The notes: generated from the letters alone by a model not told the origin. A stretch of DNA of 7,827 bases from Acidimicrobiaceae bacterium (GCA_002727235.1 PBWL01000001.1:1-7827), one strand, 5' to 3'; counted from the first letter of the stretch, positions 1 to 6,042 are shown. Numbers and translations: made by a program.

Positions 1-57
1 ACTTCGACTGTGCCGGTGACGACTTCGACTGTGCCGGTGACGACTTCGACTGTGCCC
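1..57 (+). repeat. 21-bp tandem repeat coding TSTVPVT (about 2.7 copies)
   Basis: Bases 1-21 and 22-42 are identical, and 43-57 repeats the unit until a C replaces the final G of the proline codon. The unit length is a multiple of three, so copy-number change keeps the reading frame. Identity at the nucleotide level suggests recent expansion. The array runs off the left edge, so its true length is unknown. Confidence 0.9.
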
Positions 58-405
58 GTCCCTCTGTCAATTACCTCGGTTGCATCGGGTATCGGCGATA
101 TGCCCTTGCCAACCGAGTGCGCAACACAGGTATGGGTAACCGTGGAAATTATCGGCCCCGAGGGCACTGAAATAGACATGGATGTGACCTGGTCTACGAG
201 TAGCGAAAGCGGTTATGGGGATGCGGTGAAGGGAGTGAACCCTGGGTCCCATCGATTACTAGTTGGAATTTTCGACTACACATTCCGAGGTGTTGAAGTC
301 GTTGCAATAGTCAACGCATCATCGGTTGGGCAGACATCGGTGACAGCAACACTGGTTCTGAAGGGCGAGTCCGGAGGCGGGGACTGCCCAAGTGTTTTTG
401 GCTAA
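1..405 (+). CDS. 3' end of a repeat-bearing, probably extracellular protein (5' partial)
   Basis: The frame is open from base 1 to a TAA at 403-405, giving 134 codons, so the true start lies left of the window; the GTG at 10 is only an internal codon of the repeat. Codons 1-19 are nearly three copies of a TSTVPVT heptad, a Thr/Ser/Pro/Val linker typical of surface or secreted actinobacterial proteins. Codons 20-134 look like one beta-rich domain with alternating hydrophobic strands. It has a Cys at codon 40 and another at codon 129, six residues from the C-terminus, which could close a disulfide around the domain. No membrane anchor or sorting signal follows, so this domain is probably the exposed end of a longer protein, perhaps one tethered by its missing N-terminus (for example a receptor kinase or lipoprotein). 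I do not recognise the family. Only 5 bp separate its stop from the stop of the convergent gene. Confidence 0.75.
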   Translation, partial: TSTVPVTTSTVPVTTSTVPVPLSITSVASGIGDMPLPTECATQVWVTVEIIGPEGTEIDMDVTWSTSSESGYGDAVKGVNPGSHRLLVGIFDYTFRGVEVVAIVNASSVGQTSVTATLVLKGESGGGDCPSVFG

Positions 406-410
406 CTTGA

Positions 411-1307
411 TCAGGCGGACCTTCGGCTGAAGTGGGTGATGGCCATGAGCCCTAGACCAGCGAGGCTGAGAGCGAGCGCTGAGAGAATCAAGATGGAGAA
501 CCCTGAGCCTGTTGCTGGGAGAAAAATCTCGGGGAATTCCTCTGCTGCGGGCTCAACTGGGCCGAGTGGTTCGTTCGGGTCTGTTGGAACGATCAGATCA
601 GTAGTAACTGCGCAGCTATTGATAGCGGATGCCAGGGTTGCTGTGTTGCCATCGAGAATTACACGAACTTCGATTGTTCCGTCGCGAGCCAAGTCGCCCG
701 AGAAGTCAGGAAGTATCCCGCCGTCCCAGAGAGCAACAGCGCGGACGATAGAGCCGTCCACCAAAATCTCGAAGCGGGCCTCGAAGGCCGAAGTATTCGT
801 GAACTGTGAAACCGCCCAAGTTGCAGTCCCGTCTTCAAGAGCCGAGCATTCTGTATCAAGGTCAACTGATACCTGGGTCATAGGGTCAACGCAGGAGTAG
901 AAGTTTGAGTAGGAGCCGTAGATGTGACTTTGAGGCTCTTCGGCACCAGTTGGGTCGACAGCGAACATCTCCAAGAATCCGAGGAACGGCCACGGGCGGA
1001 TGAAGTCAGGCATGCTGTCACCTGGGTTGAGAAGCTGGGATACGACAGTTTCGCCATCCATGGTGATAAGAACCTCGATGGCTGCAGGAGAGTTGTTGGT
1101 GATGTCGGTGAACATGTACTCGACAACGCCACTTTCTTCGCCGCATGCGACGTTGTAGGTGTACTCGAAGTCATGCGGGCTTACCCATTCGGCTTGGGCT
1201 GCAGGAGCGAAGCCTAAGAAGGCCACAAGGGCCACGGCGATTGAGGACACCATTAGGGAAAGTCGGCTCAGAGGTGCTCGATTTGCGACGAATACGGTTC
1301 TCTTCAT
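411..1307 (-). CDS. LPATG-anchored surface protein with a duplicated Cys-bracketed module
   Basis: This 298-aa protein starts at ATG 1307-1305, with GGGAGA (1321-1316) as ribosome binding site 8 nt upstream. Residues 1-39 form a Sec signal peptide ending AQA, with cleavage likely before Glu40. The C-terminus is a full cell-wall sorting signal: LPATG at 263-267, a hydrophobic stretch at about 268-291 and the basic tail HFSRRSA. A class of sortase should therefore link Thr266 to the wall; no sortase is encoded here. The exported part contains two related modules: about 50-140 (Cys55 and Cys139) and about 150-233 (Cys154 and Cys232). Each has a TNxS motif, then a DG turn, then a PDF motif (TNNS/DGE/PDF and TNTS/DGS/PDF). 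They are probably beta-sandwich domains, each closed by a disulfide. A Pro/Glu-rich spacer (240-262) leads to the anchor. The specific role is unknown; adhesion or wall-surface structure is inference. Confidence 0.88.
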   Translation of the reverse strand: MKRTVFVANRAPLSRLSLMVSSIAVALVAFLGFAPAAQAEWVSPHDFEYTYNVACGEESGVVEYMFTDITNNSPAAIEVLITMDGETVVSQLLNPGDSMPDFIRPWPFLGFLEMFAVDPTGAEEPQSHIYGSYSNFYSCVDPMTQVSVDLDTECSALEDGTATWAVSQFTNTSAFEARFEILVDGSIVRAVALWDGGILPDFSGDLARDGTIEVRVILDGNTATLASAINSCAVTTDLIVPTDPNEPLGPVEPAAEEFPEIFLPATGSGFSILILSALALSLAGLGLMAITHFSRRSA

Positions 1308-1444
1308 TAGTTCTGTCTCCCGTGTTTTGCGCTTCCTGTGCGGTGTTGGAAGACAGTCTGAAGACAGCGGTAATTGAATGGCAAGGGAAAACGGGCAGTA
1401 ATGACAGATGAGGCGGCGAAAAGATCAATTTGTGTCCGTAGAGC

Positions 1445-1460
1445 TGTGACAATCCTCACG
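1445..1460. promoter_or_regulatory. CRP/GlxR-like binding site candidate
   Basis: TGTGA (1445-1449), six bases, then TCACG (1456-1460) matches nine of ten positions of the TGTGA-N6-TCACA consensus used by CRP-family regulators, including actinobacterial GlxR and mycobacterial CRP. It lies about 140 bp from the LPATG start and about 160 bp from the esterase start, so it could act on either. The match is seen; the function is inferred. Confidence 0.4.
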
Positions 1461-1587
1461 TTTCGTGACATTTGAGAGCTGGATTAGGCGCCCGCTGTCT
1501 CGATCCACATTTACCGAAGTTGGCGGGGCCGACTGAGTCGATCTCAGCTGAGCTGCGAGAGTGAGTATACGCAGCGACAAACCGGCC

Positions 1588-1622
1588 TCTGCCGAAAAAC
1601 AGGCGATTGGTACGCTAAAAAT
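1588..1622 (+). promoter_or_regulatory. Putative leaderless promoter of the esterase gene
   Basis: TACGCT at 1611-1616 fits the actinobacterial TAnnnT -10 pattern and ends 6 nt before ATG 1623, placing the transcript start on or next to the start codon. A weak -35 (CTGCCG, 1589-1594) lies 16 bp upstream. There is no Shine-Dalgarno sequence ahead of the ATG; the only GGAGG is inside the gene, at 1632-1636. Confidence 0.45.
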
Positions 1623-2606
1623 ATGCTCCTTGGAGGTCGGAAGTGGAACATTTTGGTTGCCATCAGTTTTGGTATGGCATCCGTAGCGGCTTGCTCTTCG
1701 GATCGCGAAGGAGAATCGCCCCCGTCGACTGTCGAAACCCAAATCGAGGTAAACGAGCAGCTCACGGAAACCAAAGTTCCCGAGACAACTGTTGAGGTTG
1801 AGGCCACCACATCCGCAAAATCACCCGTTTTAGAATCGCGCTCAATCATTGTTGGGGATGCCGAACGAGAGTTCCTCGTGCGATTTCCTGAAGATATTTC
1901 AGGTTTAGCCCCTGTCATAATCGATTTTCACGGTGGAGGGGGCAGCGCTGTAGACCAACTTTTCACTTCAGATTTCGCCCGATTGTCTGATCGTGAGGAA
2001 GTCGTACTCGTTTACCCGCAGGCGAACGAGAGCACAGGATCAGTCTGGAATACCTTGCGTTCGAGAGAAGGCAACAAAGTCGCTGAGGTTGATGATTTTG
2101 GCTTTATCGGCTCAGTCATCGAGACTTTGAAATCACATCCCGCAATTGATGGCTCGAAGATCTACCTGTCAGGGTATTCAAACGGTGCCGCTATGGCTTA
2201 CCAAGTTGCCTGCCACCTCAACAGCGATATCGCAGGTTTTGTTGTGATGTCGGGACTTTTCCCAATCGAAGATGATCACCCTTGTCTCATAACCCATGAG
2301 ACTCCCGGAATCATTGTTAATGGGAGTCGGGACAGAGAGCGACCGATGTCCGGTATCGAGGGTTATACGCGATCCGTGCGTGAGGCAGCCTCCTGGTGGG
2401 CTCTCCAGAATGGAGTTACCGAAGGAGTCGTTAGAACTTTTGCCGGGGTTGAACAAACCGTGTACGAATCCACCTCAGGTACACAAATTCAACTGTTTGT
2501 TGTAGAGGGCGGTGAACACGTGTGGTTCGACTTCGAGGTGGATGGGCAATCGATGACCGATTTCATTTGGAATTTTCTTTCCAACTACCGAACTCCAACT
2601 GCATAG
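1623..2606 (+). CDS. Secreted lipoprotein esterase, PHB depolymerase / feruloyl esterase type (LpqC-like)
   Basis: This 327-aa protein is an alpha/beta-hydrolase of the polyhydroxybutyrate depolymerase/feruloyl esterase group that includes mycobacterial LpqC; it would hydrolyse an ester outside the cell, exact substrate unknown. Residues 1-24 are a lipoprotein signal peptide with a VAAC lipobox, so Cys24 should be lipidated and hold the enzyme on the membrane. Residues 25-70 are a Ser/Thr/Glu-rich linker. The catalytic domain (about 71-325) shows the oxyanion-hole motif HGGGG (103-107), DDFGF (157-161), the nucleophile elbow GYSNG with Ser186, a probable catalytic Asp237 in NGSRD, and His299 in GGEHVWF. 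Cys197 and Cys221 may form a disulfide. Length and motif order fit the family. The start at ATG 1623 is preferred because it gives a normal signal peptide and sits just after a -10 element. It diverges from the LPATG gene. Confidence 0.88.
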   Translation: MLLGGRKWNILVAISFGMASVAACSSDREGESPPSTVETQIEVNEQLTETKVPETTVEVEATTSAKSPVLESRSIIVGDAEREFLVRFPEDISGLAPVIIDFHGGGGSAVDQLFTSDFARLSDREEVVLVYPQANESTGSVWNTLRSREGNKVAEVDDFGFIGSVIETLKSHPAIDGSKIYLSGYSNGAAMAYQVACHLNSDIAGFVVMSGLFPIEDDHPCLITHETPGIIVNGSRDRERPMSGIEGYTRSVREAASWWALQNGVTEGVVRTFAGVEQTVYESTSGTQIQLFVVEGGEHVWFDFEVDGQSMTDFIWNFLSNYRTPTA

Positions 2607-2899
2607 ATCTCTGCCGGGGTACCAGATATATCAAACACACAATGCTTGCAGCCCTGTCAGCGTCCCCTCTGGTTGGTTCCCTTCTTCTTAGCTTCACTCC
2701 AAGCCTCTGTTGACCAGCGGCTAATCAACTCGGTTGCGCACATTCCAGTTGGGGGAAATTGCAGCGAACTCGTTCGCGTGGAGGTTGTTGGGTTTACAGA
2801 AGTTTCAAAACTTTTACTGAAAAGTGTGAGATCAGTTCTTTCCAATCCTCTGGACAGCCGTGAGGCACTAACGCTTCACCCTGATGAAGGAGAATTGTT
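2607..2899. other. 293-bp intergenic region / leader of the acidic repeat protein gene
   Basis: This region holds a perfect inverted repeat GCGAAC-TC-GTTCGC (2764-2777) and an AT-richer stretch with two overlapping short hairpins: AAGTTT/AAACTT (2800-2813) and ACTTTT/AAAAGT (2810-2825), which share bases and exclude one another. It ends in the strong ribosome binding site GAAGGAGA (2886-2893). A frame beginning at TTG 2646 is open to a TGA at 2901-2903 that overlaps the next ATG; it lacks a ribosome binding site and I do not call it a gene. No clear terminator for the esterase gene was seen. TTTACA (2793-2798) is a possible -35, but its -10 partner is poor. Confidence 0.55.
2764..2777. repeat. 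Perfect 6-bp inverted repeat, 2-nt spacer
   Basis: GCGAAC (2764-2769) and GTTCGC (2772-2777) are exact reverse complements. The site lies about 130 bp upstream of the acidic repeat protein start, so it may be an operator. The half-sites resemble those of the Gram-positive LexA box, but the spacer is 2 rather than 4 bases, so LexA binding is not claimed. Confidence 0.4.
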
Positions 2900-3790
2900 A
2901 TGAAGAAATATCGTATCGTCACCGCAATTGCAGTCGCCGGGCTTGTTGCGCTAGGTCTCGGCGCTAGTTCGGCATCTGCTTCAAGCCCCTTGATGGTAGA
3001 GATTGAGGGTGTCTGCCTCGATGTAGACGCCAATGGGCTACCGAACCCTGTTCCATGTCCACCAGATGCTGACAACCTCGATGGTGATGGGATGTTCAAT
3101 CCATTCGCCGACATGTGTTGGGAACAGCAAGCGGGTGGGTACAAGTTGCCTGTTCCGTGTCCAGAGGATGACTCGCAGGACAGTGAGGCTCCTGAGTGGT
3201 GTCTTGAGGAGCAGGTTGATGGAAGTTACTTGATTGTTCCTTGCCCTGAAGATCAGTTGATGATCCCGATGATTCCTGAAATCCACTTCTTCCCTTGGTT
3301 AAGTGACTCTGACTCAGAGGTTGGAGAAGAAAGTGCTGAGATTGAAGAAGAAAGTGCTGAGGTTGAAGAAGCACCTACGGAAGAGAACAGCGAAGAGGCA
3401 CCAATTGAGGACAGCGGAGAGGCACCAATTGAGGACAGCGAAGAGGCGCCCGCAGAGGAAGTCAGCGATGATTCGCAAGGGACAGTTGAGTCAGGCAGAG
3501 CGTTGAGTTACGAGGCAACAGACAGCGGAACTGAGCTTCTCATGGCCGCTACTCCTGGTGCCGCTGATAACCAGACCGATCAGAGCTCCAACGAGTTTGC
3601 TGCGGTGTCAGTCGGATCCGAGCGCAGTATCGACAACGTGGAAACCGCATCTGTTCAGCCTGGGGCCGCTGCCCCGGATACTCCCTCAGAGTGGGGCTCG
3701 TTGGCTTTGATCGCTGGGATCGCACTTGTGCTGCTTGGCGGCGGTGGCCTTGCAGCGGTCGGTATGGCCGCATCACGCAAGCGTGTCTGA
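2900..3790 (+). CDS. Secreted acidic protein with three C-x13-C-P repeats and a C-terminal membrane anchor
   Basis: This 296-aa protein starts at ATG 2900, 7 nt after a strong GGAG core (2889-2892). Residues 1-27 are a Sec signal peptide ending SASA. Residues 39-118 carry three copies of a Cys-pair motif: Cys39/Cys53, Cys73/Cys87 and Cys101/Cys115. Each pair is exactly 14 apart and continues as VPCPPD, VPCPED or VPCPED. Residues 138-192 are a Glu-rich low-complexity stalk with internal repeats; the region is strongly acidic and probably extended. A Ser/Thr/Ala/Gln-rich stretch (about 193-262) follows. Residues about 266-290 are hydrophobic and end in ASRKRV, a membrane-stop arrangement like a sortase signal, but the sequence in front reads APDTPSEWG and has no LPXTG. 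It is therefore likely a membrane-anchored stalk displaying a small disulfide-rich head, unless a variant sortase acts on it. I do not recognise the family; ligand or metal binding is speculation. Confidence 0.88.
   Translation: MKKYRIVTAIAVAGLVALGLGASSASASSPLMVEIEGVCLDVDANGLPNPVPCPPDADNLDGDGMFNPFADMCWEQQAGGYKLPVPCPEDDSQDSEAPEWCLEEQVDGSYLIVPCPEDQLMIPMIPEIHFFPWLSDSDSEVGEESAEIEEESAEVEEAPTEENSEEAPIEDSGEAPIEDSEEAPAEEVSDDSQGTVESGRALSYEATDSGTELLMAATPGAADNQTDQSSNEFAAVSVGSERSIDNVETASVQPGAAAPDTPSEWGSLALIAGIALVLLGGGGLAAVGMAASRKRV
3326..3367 (+). repeat. 21-bp tandem repeat, two copies (EESAEIE / EESAEVE)
   Basis: Units 3326-3346 and 3347-3367 differ at one base (A/G), changing Ile to Val. They code the first part of the Glu-rich stalk of the acidic surface protein. 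Because the length is a multiple of three, copy gain or loss would only lengthen or shorten the stalk. Confidence 0.85.
3395..3448 (+). repeat. 24-bp tandem repeat, two full copies plus a partial (EAPIEDSG / EAPIEDSE)
   Basis: Units 3395-3418 and 3419-3442 are identical except for one base near the end (GGA against GAA). A decayed third copy begins at 3443. The array codes residues 166-181 of the acidic stalk and is separate from the 21-bp array just upstream, so the stalk seems to have grown by two independent duplications. Confidence 0.85.
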
Positions 3791-3839
3791 AAGGGTTAAC
3801 TCAGACTCTTTGAGATGCAATCAATAGCTCTCCCAAAAT

Positions 3840-3869
3840 ATGCCCGTCAGGATTCATCCTGACGGGCAT
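3840..3869. terminator. Strong 13-bp hairpin, probable terminator
   Basis: Bases 3840-3852 and 3857-3869 are perfect reverse complements, with loop TTCA. The GC-rich stem (ATGCCCGTCAGGA arm) lies 49 nt after the acidic protein stop, the normal place for a terminator. On the + strand no T-run follows; on the - strand the stem is followed by TATTTT. It may be a tail-less terminator for rightward transcription or a bidirectional one. An ATG at 3840 is part of the stem and is not a start codon. Confidence 0.7.
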
Positions 3870-3906
3870 TCAGGGATGAATCATTCCTTCGATATGAGTT
3901 CTGTTT

Positions 3907-3916
3907 GGAAGGAAAG
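3907..3916 (+). promoter_or_regulatory. Ribosome binding site deciding the start of the small lipoprotein
   Basis: GGAAGGAAAG lies 4 nt (7 nt from its AGGA core) before ATG 3921. The two later in-frame ATGs at 3963 and 3969 have no comparable purine run ahead of them, and the earlier one at 3840 lies in the hairpin. This favours 3921. Confidence 0.6.
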
Positions 3917-3920
3917 CAAT

Positions 3921-4280
3921 ATGTTCCGGGCTCGGTGCCAAGTTGTCTTAACGAGTAGAACAATGTTTATGAAACTCTCATCAATTGCTATCACCACCGC
4001 ATTGCTTGTTGCGACAGTCACTGGATGTGGAGGTTCCTCTGAGACATCTCGAGATGATGCAATTGCTGAACTTTTGGCGTCAGCAGATGGCGTCTCTAGC
4101 GAAGATTTTGTCGCCTGCGTCGCAGATAATATTTACGAAGTTCTTGGAACGGAATCATGGTCAGACGTCGTTGACGCGATTGAAAACAACACCGTTAGCG
4201 AAGAAGCCAGCTCAAGTGCCATGTTGGAATGCTTGAGTACCTTGACCGAGGATGAGTTGGCAGAGTTCCTGGCTGGGTAA
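3921..4280 (+). CDS. Small lipoprotein with one internal Cys pair
   Basis: The protein has 119 aa from ATG 3921, chosen for its ribosome binding site. The alternative ATG 3969 would give 103 aa and a more typical signal peptide with a short n-region (MKLSS). The hydrophobic segment ends in the lipobox TVTGC, so Cys36 (numbering from 3921) is likely lipidated and the mature part sits outside the membrane. The mature 84 residues are strongly acidic and predicted mostly helical. Cys66 (in FVACVAD) and Cys104 (in MLECLS) are 38 apart and each falls inside a helical segment, suggesting a helical hairpin closed by a disulfide. The C-terminus is ELAEFLAG. Similar short Cys-pair lipoproteins occur in actinobacteria, but I cannot name a family or a function. 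It follows the hairpin at 3840-3869, so it is probably transcribed separately from the acidic surface protein. Confidence 0.75.
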   Translation: MFRARCQVVLTSRTMFMKLSSIAITTALLVATVTGCGGSSETSRDDAIAELLASADGVSSEDFVACVADNIYEVLGTESWSDVVDAIENNTVSEEASSSAMLECLSTLTEDELAEFLAG

Positions 4281-4318
4281 GACCACATCACTTGGCTGCT
4301 AATCGGGGAGCGGGTTTC

Positions 4319-4334
4319 ATCAAGCGCGCTTCAT
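4319..4334. promoter_or_regulatory. Palindromic operator candidate at the GMC gene promoter
   Basis: ATCAAGCGCGCTTCAT has a perfect 10-bp core, AAGCGCGCTT (4322-4331), extended by AT on both sides after one mismatch. It overlaps the expected -35 position and is about 20 bp upstream of the -10. A short palindrome of this kind at a -35 is typical of repressors such as the LacI family. The TTCATC direct repeats at 4316-4321 and 4330-4335 overlap it. Confidence 0.4.
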
Positions 4335-4365
4335 CCAACTTGGGACTTGCGTAGAATTTAAACGA
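4330..4365 (+). promoter_or_regulatory. Putative leaderless promoter of the GMC oxidoreductase gene
   Basis: TAGAAT at 4352-4357 is a good -10 and ends 8 nt before ATG 4366, placing the transcript start at or beside the start codon. A weak -35 (TTCATC, 4330-4335) is 16 bp upstream. There is no Shine-Dalgarno sequence in the short gap. Confidence 0.5.
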
Positions 4366-6042
4366 ATGGAAGGACGCTATGACTTCGTAATTGTTGGCGG
4401 CGGATCGGCGGGATGCGCCCTTGCGAACCGCCTCAGTGCTGACCCCTCAAACCGGGTTCTCGTCGTCGAAGCAGGGAGAATGGACTGGAAATGGGATGTG
4501 TTCATACATATGCCAGCTGCCCTCTCCTATCCAATTGGTAATCGTTTTTATGATTGGAAATACCAAACGGAACCCGAAAAATTCATGGGTGGCAGAAGCG
4601 TTTACCACGCTCGCGGAAAGGTGCTCGGCGGAAGTTCCAGCATCAATGGGATGATCTTCCAGAGAGGCAATCCCGCTGACTACGAAAAGTGGGCAACCCA
4701 GCCAGGTCTTGAACACTGGGACTTCGCGCATTGTCTCCCATATTTCAAACGGATGGAGACTTGCCTCGCCGGGCCAGATGAATGGAGAGGCGACGATGGG
4801 CCGCTCGTGCTTGAACGCGGACCCGCCACAAACCCCCTATTTGGAGCATGGTTAGAGGCAGGACAGCAAGCGGGCTTCCGAGTCACCGATGACGTAAACG
4901 GATTTCGTCAAGAGGGATTCGCAGCGTTCGACAAAAACGTCTCTCGCGGTCGACGCCTAAGTGCGGCGCGCGCCTATCTCCACCCAGTTCTAACGCGGCC
5001 GAATCTGGACCTTGTCACCCGAGCAAATGTCCACCGACTCACCTTTGAGGGCAATCGCTGCATCGGTCTTGAGTTGGAACACCGACGTAAAATTCGTCAT
5101 GTCACAGCAGGAGAAGTAATTCTCTCAGCAGGCGCGTTTAACTCTCCTCAATTACTACAACTATCAGGAATTGGTGACCCTGAACATCTGGCGTCTCTCG
5201 ACATACCGGTGGTTAGCGCGCTTCCCGGCGTTGGAGAAAATCTCCAAGACCACCTCGAGGTCTACATTCAGTACGCCTGCAAAGAGCCAGTTTCGATGCA
5301 GCCACACCTGGCCAAGTGGAGAGCTCCATGGATAGGTCTGCAGTGGCTTGCCCGCAAAGGTCCGGCAGCAACAAACCACTTTGAAGCGGGAGCCTTCATC
5401 AAGTCGAACCCAAGCGAGCCGTACCCAAATTTGATGTATCACTTCTTGCCGTTGGCGATTCGCTACGACGGTTCCACATCGAAAGGTGACATGCCGACAG
5501 GTCACGGGTACCAAGTTCACGTGGGGCCGATGTACTCAGATTCCAAAGGAACGGTTCGAATCACCTCGCGGAACCCCAAGGACAAACCAGCCATTCGGTT
5601 TAACTATCTATCTACTGAGCGTGACCGGCGTGAATGGATCGAGACCATTCGGCTCACGAGGTCAATACTGAATCAAGAGGCGTTCGCTCCGTTCAACGGC
5701 GGTGAAATTTCCCCGGGTGACCGGGTGCAAACTGACGAGGAGATTATGGATTGGGTGGCGCGTGATGCAGAGACGGCGCTCCACCCGGCGGGCACAGCAA
5801 AAATGGGGCGAGACGATATGGCCGTCATCGACCCATCATCGATGAGTGTCTACGGCACAGAAGGTCTTCGCGTCGTAGACGCCTCCGTGCTTCCGATCAT
5901 CACTAACGGCAACATCTATGCGCCAACGATGATGGTGGCAGAGCGTGCGAGCGATCTCATTCTCGGCAATGAGCTCCTTCCAGCATCAGACAGCACACCA
6001 TTCCTTTCGAGTGACAACCACTCCGCATATAGGTCGTACTGA
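4366..6042 (+). CDS. betA: GMC-family FAD oxidoreductase, probable choline dehydrogenase
   Basis: This 558-aa flavoenzyme would oxidise a primary alcohol. The best fit is choline to betaine aldehyde, the first step of glycine-betaine synthesis; E. coli BetA is 556 aa. Residues 6-37 form the FAD-binding fold (VGGGSAG, with Glu36 for ribose). GMC signature 1 is [14 protein letters not shown] (83-96) followed by RGN, and signature 2 is [16 protein letters not shown] (256-271). The C-terminal part carries the catalytic His473 in [10 protein letters not shown], the same number as in E. coli BetA, and an Asn partner in TNGN (514 or 516). Stretches such as [17 protein letters not shown] and [11 protein letters not shown] resemble BetA closely. 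There is no signal peptide, so it is cytoplasmic or membrane-associated. No betB, betI or choline transporter is present in the window, so another alcohol remains possible. It converges on the glycosidase gene, with 62 bp between them. Confidence 0.85.
   Translation: MEGRYDFVIVGGGSAGCALANRLSADPSNRVLVVEAGRMDWKWDVFIHMPAALSYPIGNRFYDWKYQTEPEKFMGGRSVYHARGKVLGGSSSINGMIFQRGNPADYEKWATQPGLEHWDFAHCLPYFKRMETCLAGPDEWRGDDGPLVLERGPATNPLFGAWLEAGQQAGFRVTDDVNGFRQEGFAAFDKNVSRGRRLSAARAYLHPVLTRPNLDLVTRANVHRLTFEGNRCIGLELEHRRKIRHVTAGEVILSAGAFNSPQLLQLSGIGDPEHLASLDIPVVSALPGVGENLQDHLEVYIQYACKEPVSMQPHLAKWRAPWIGLQWLARKGPAATNHFEAGAFIKSNPSEPYPNLMYHFLPLAIRYDGSTSKGDMPTGHGYQVHVGPMYSDSKGTVRITSRNPKDKPAIRFNYLSTERDRREWIETIRLTRSILNQEAFAPFNGGEISPGDRVQTDEEIMDWVARDAETALHPAGTAKMGRDDMAVIDPSSMSVYGTEGLRVVDASVLPIITNGNIYAPTMMVAERASDLILGNELLPASDSTPFLSSDNHSAYRSY

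Larger units (their letters stand above)
1308..1622. other. 315-bp divergent intergenic region
   Basis: This gap separates the starts of the LPATG gene (-) and the esterase gene (+), so it should hold both promoters. It contains the leftward ribosome binding site (1321-1316), a CRP-like palindrome (1445-1460), an overlapping inverted repeat TCACG-TTT-CGTGA (1456-1468), a 10-bp palindrome CTCAGCTGAG (1543-1552) and the rightward -10 element (1611-1616). I found no convincing coding sequence in it and could not place the leftward -10 element with confidence. Confidence 0.7.

Noticed and set aside
436..900. 154-codon frame on the plus strand
   Set aside because: It is antisense to the LPATG protein, whose signal peptide, module motifs and sorting signal are clear. 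The antisense product has no recognisable features.
924..1411. Several overlapping plus-strand frames (924-1217, 1145-1411, 1159-1377)
   Set aside because: They overlap one another and the 5' part of the LPATG gene and its ribosome binding site, and have low-complexity or Arg-rich products typical of shadow frames.
1425..1918. Minus-strand frames over the esterase start
   Set aside because: They run opposite the lipobox and linker of the esterase and show no signal, motif or ribosome binding site.
2764..2777. LexA (SOS) box
   Set aside because: The half-sites CGAAC/GTTCG fit, but the spacer is 2 bases, while the Gram-positive LexA box has 4.
3303..3506. 67-codon Lys/Arg-rich frame
   Set aside because: It is a frame-shifted reading of the Glu-rich repeat DNA; the basic repeats are a by-product of GAA/GAG codons.
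3840..3920. N-terminal extension of the small lipoprotein to ATG 3840
   Set aside because: It would code through a perfect 13-bp hairpin, places the signal peptide deep inside the protein, and has no ribosome binding site.
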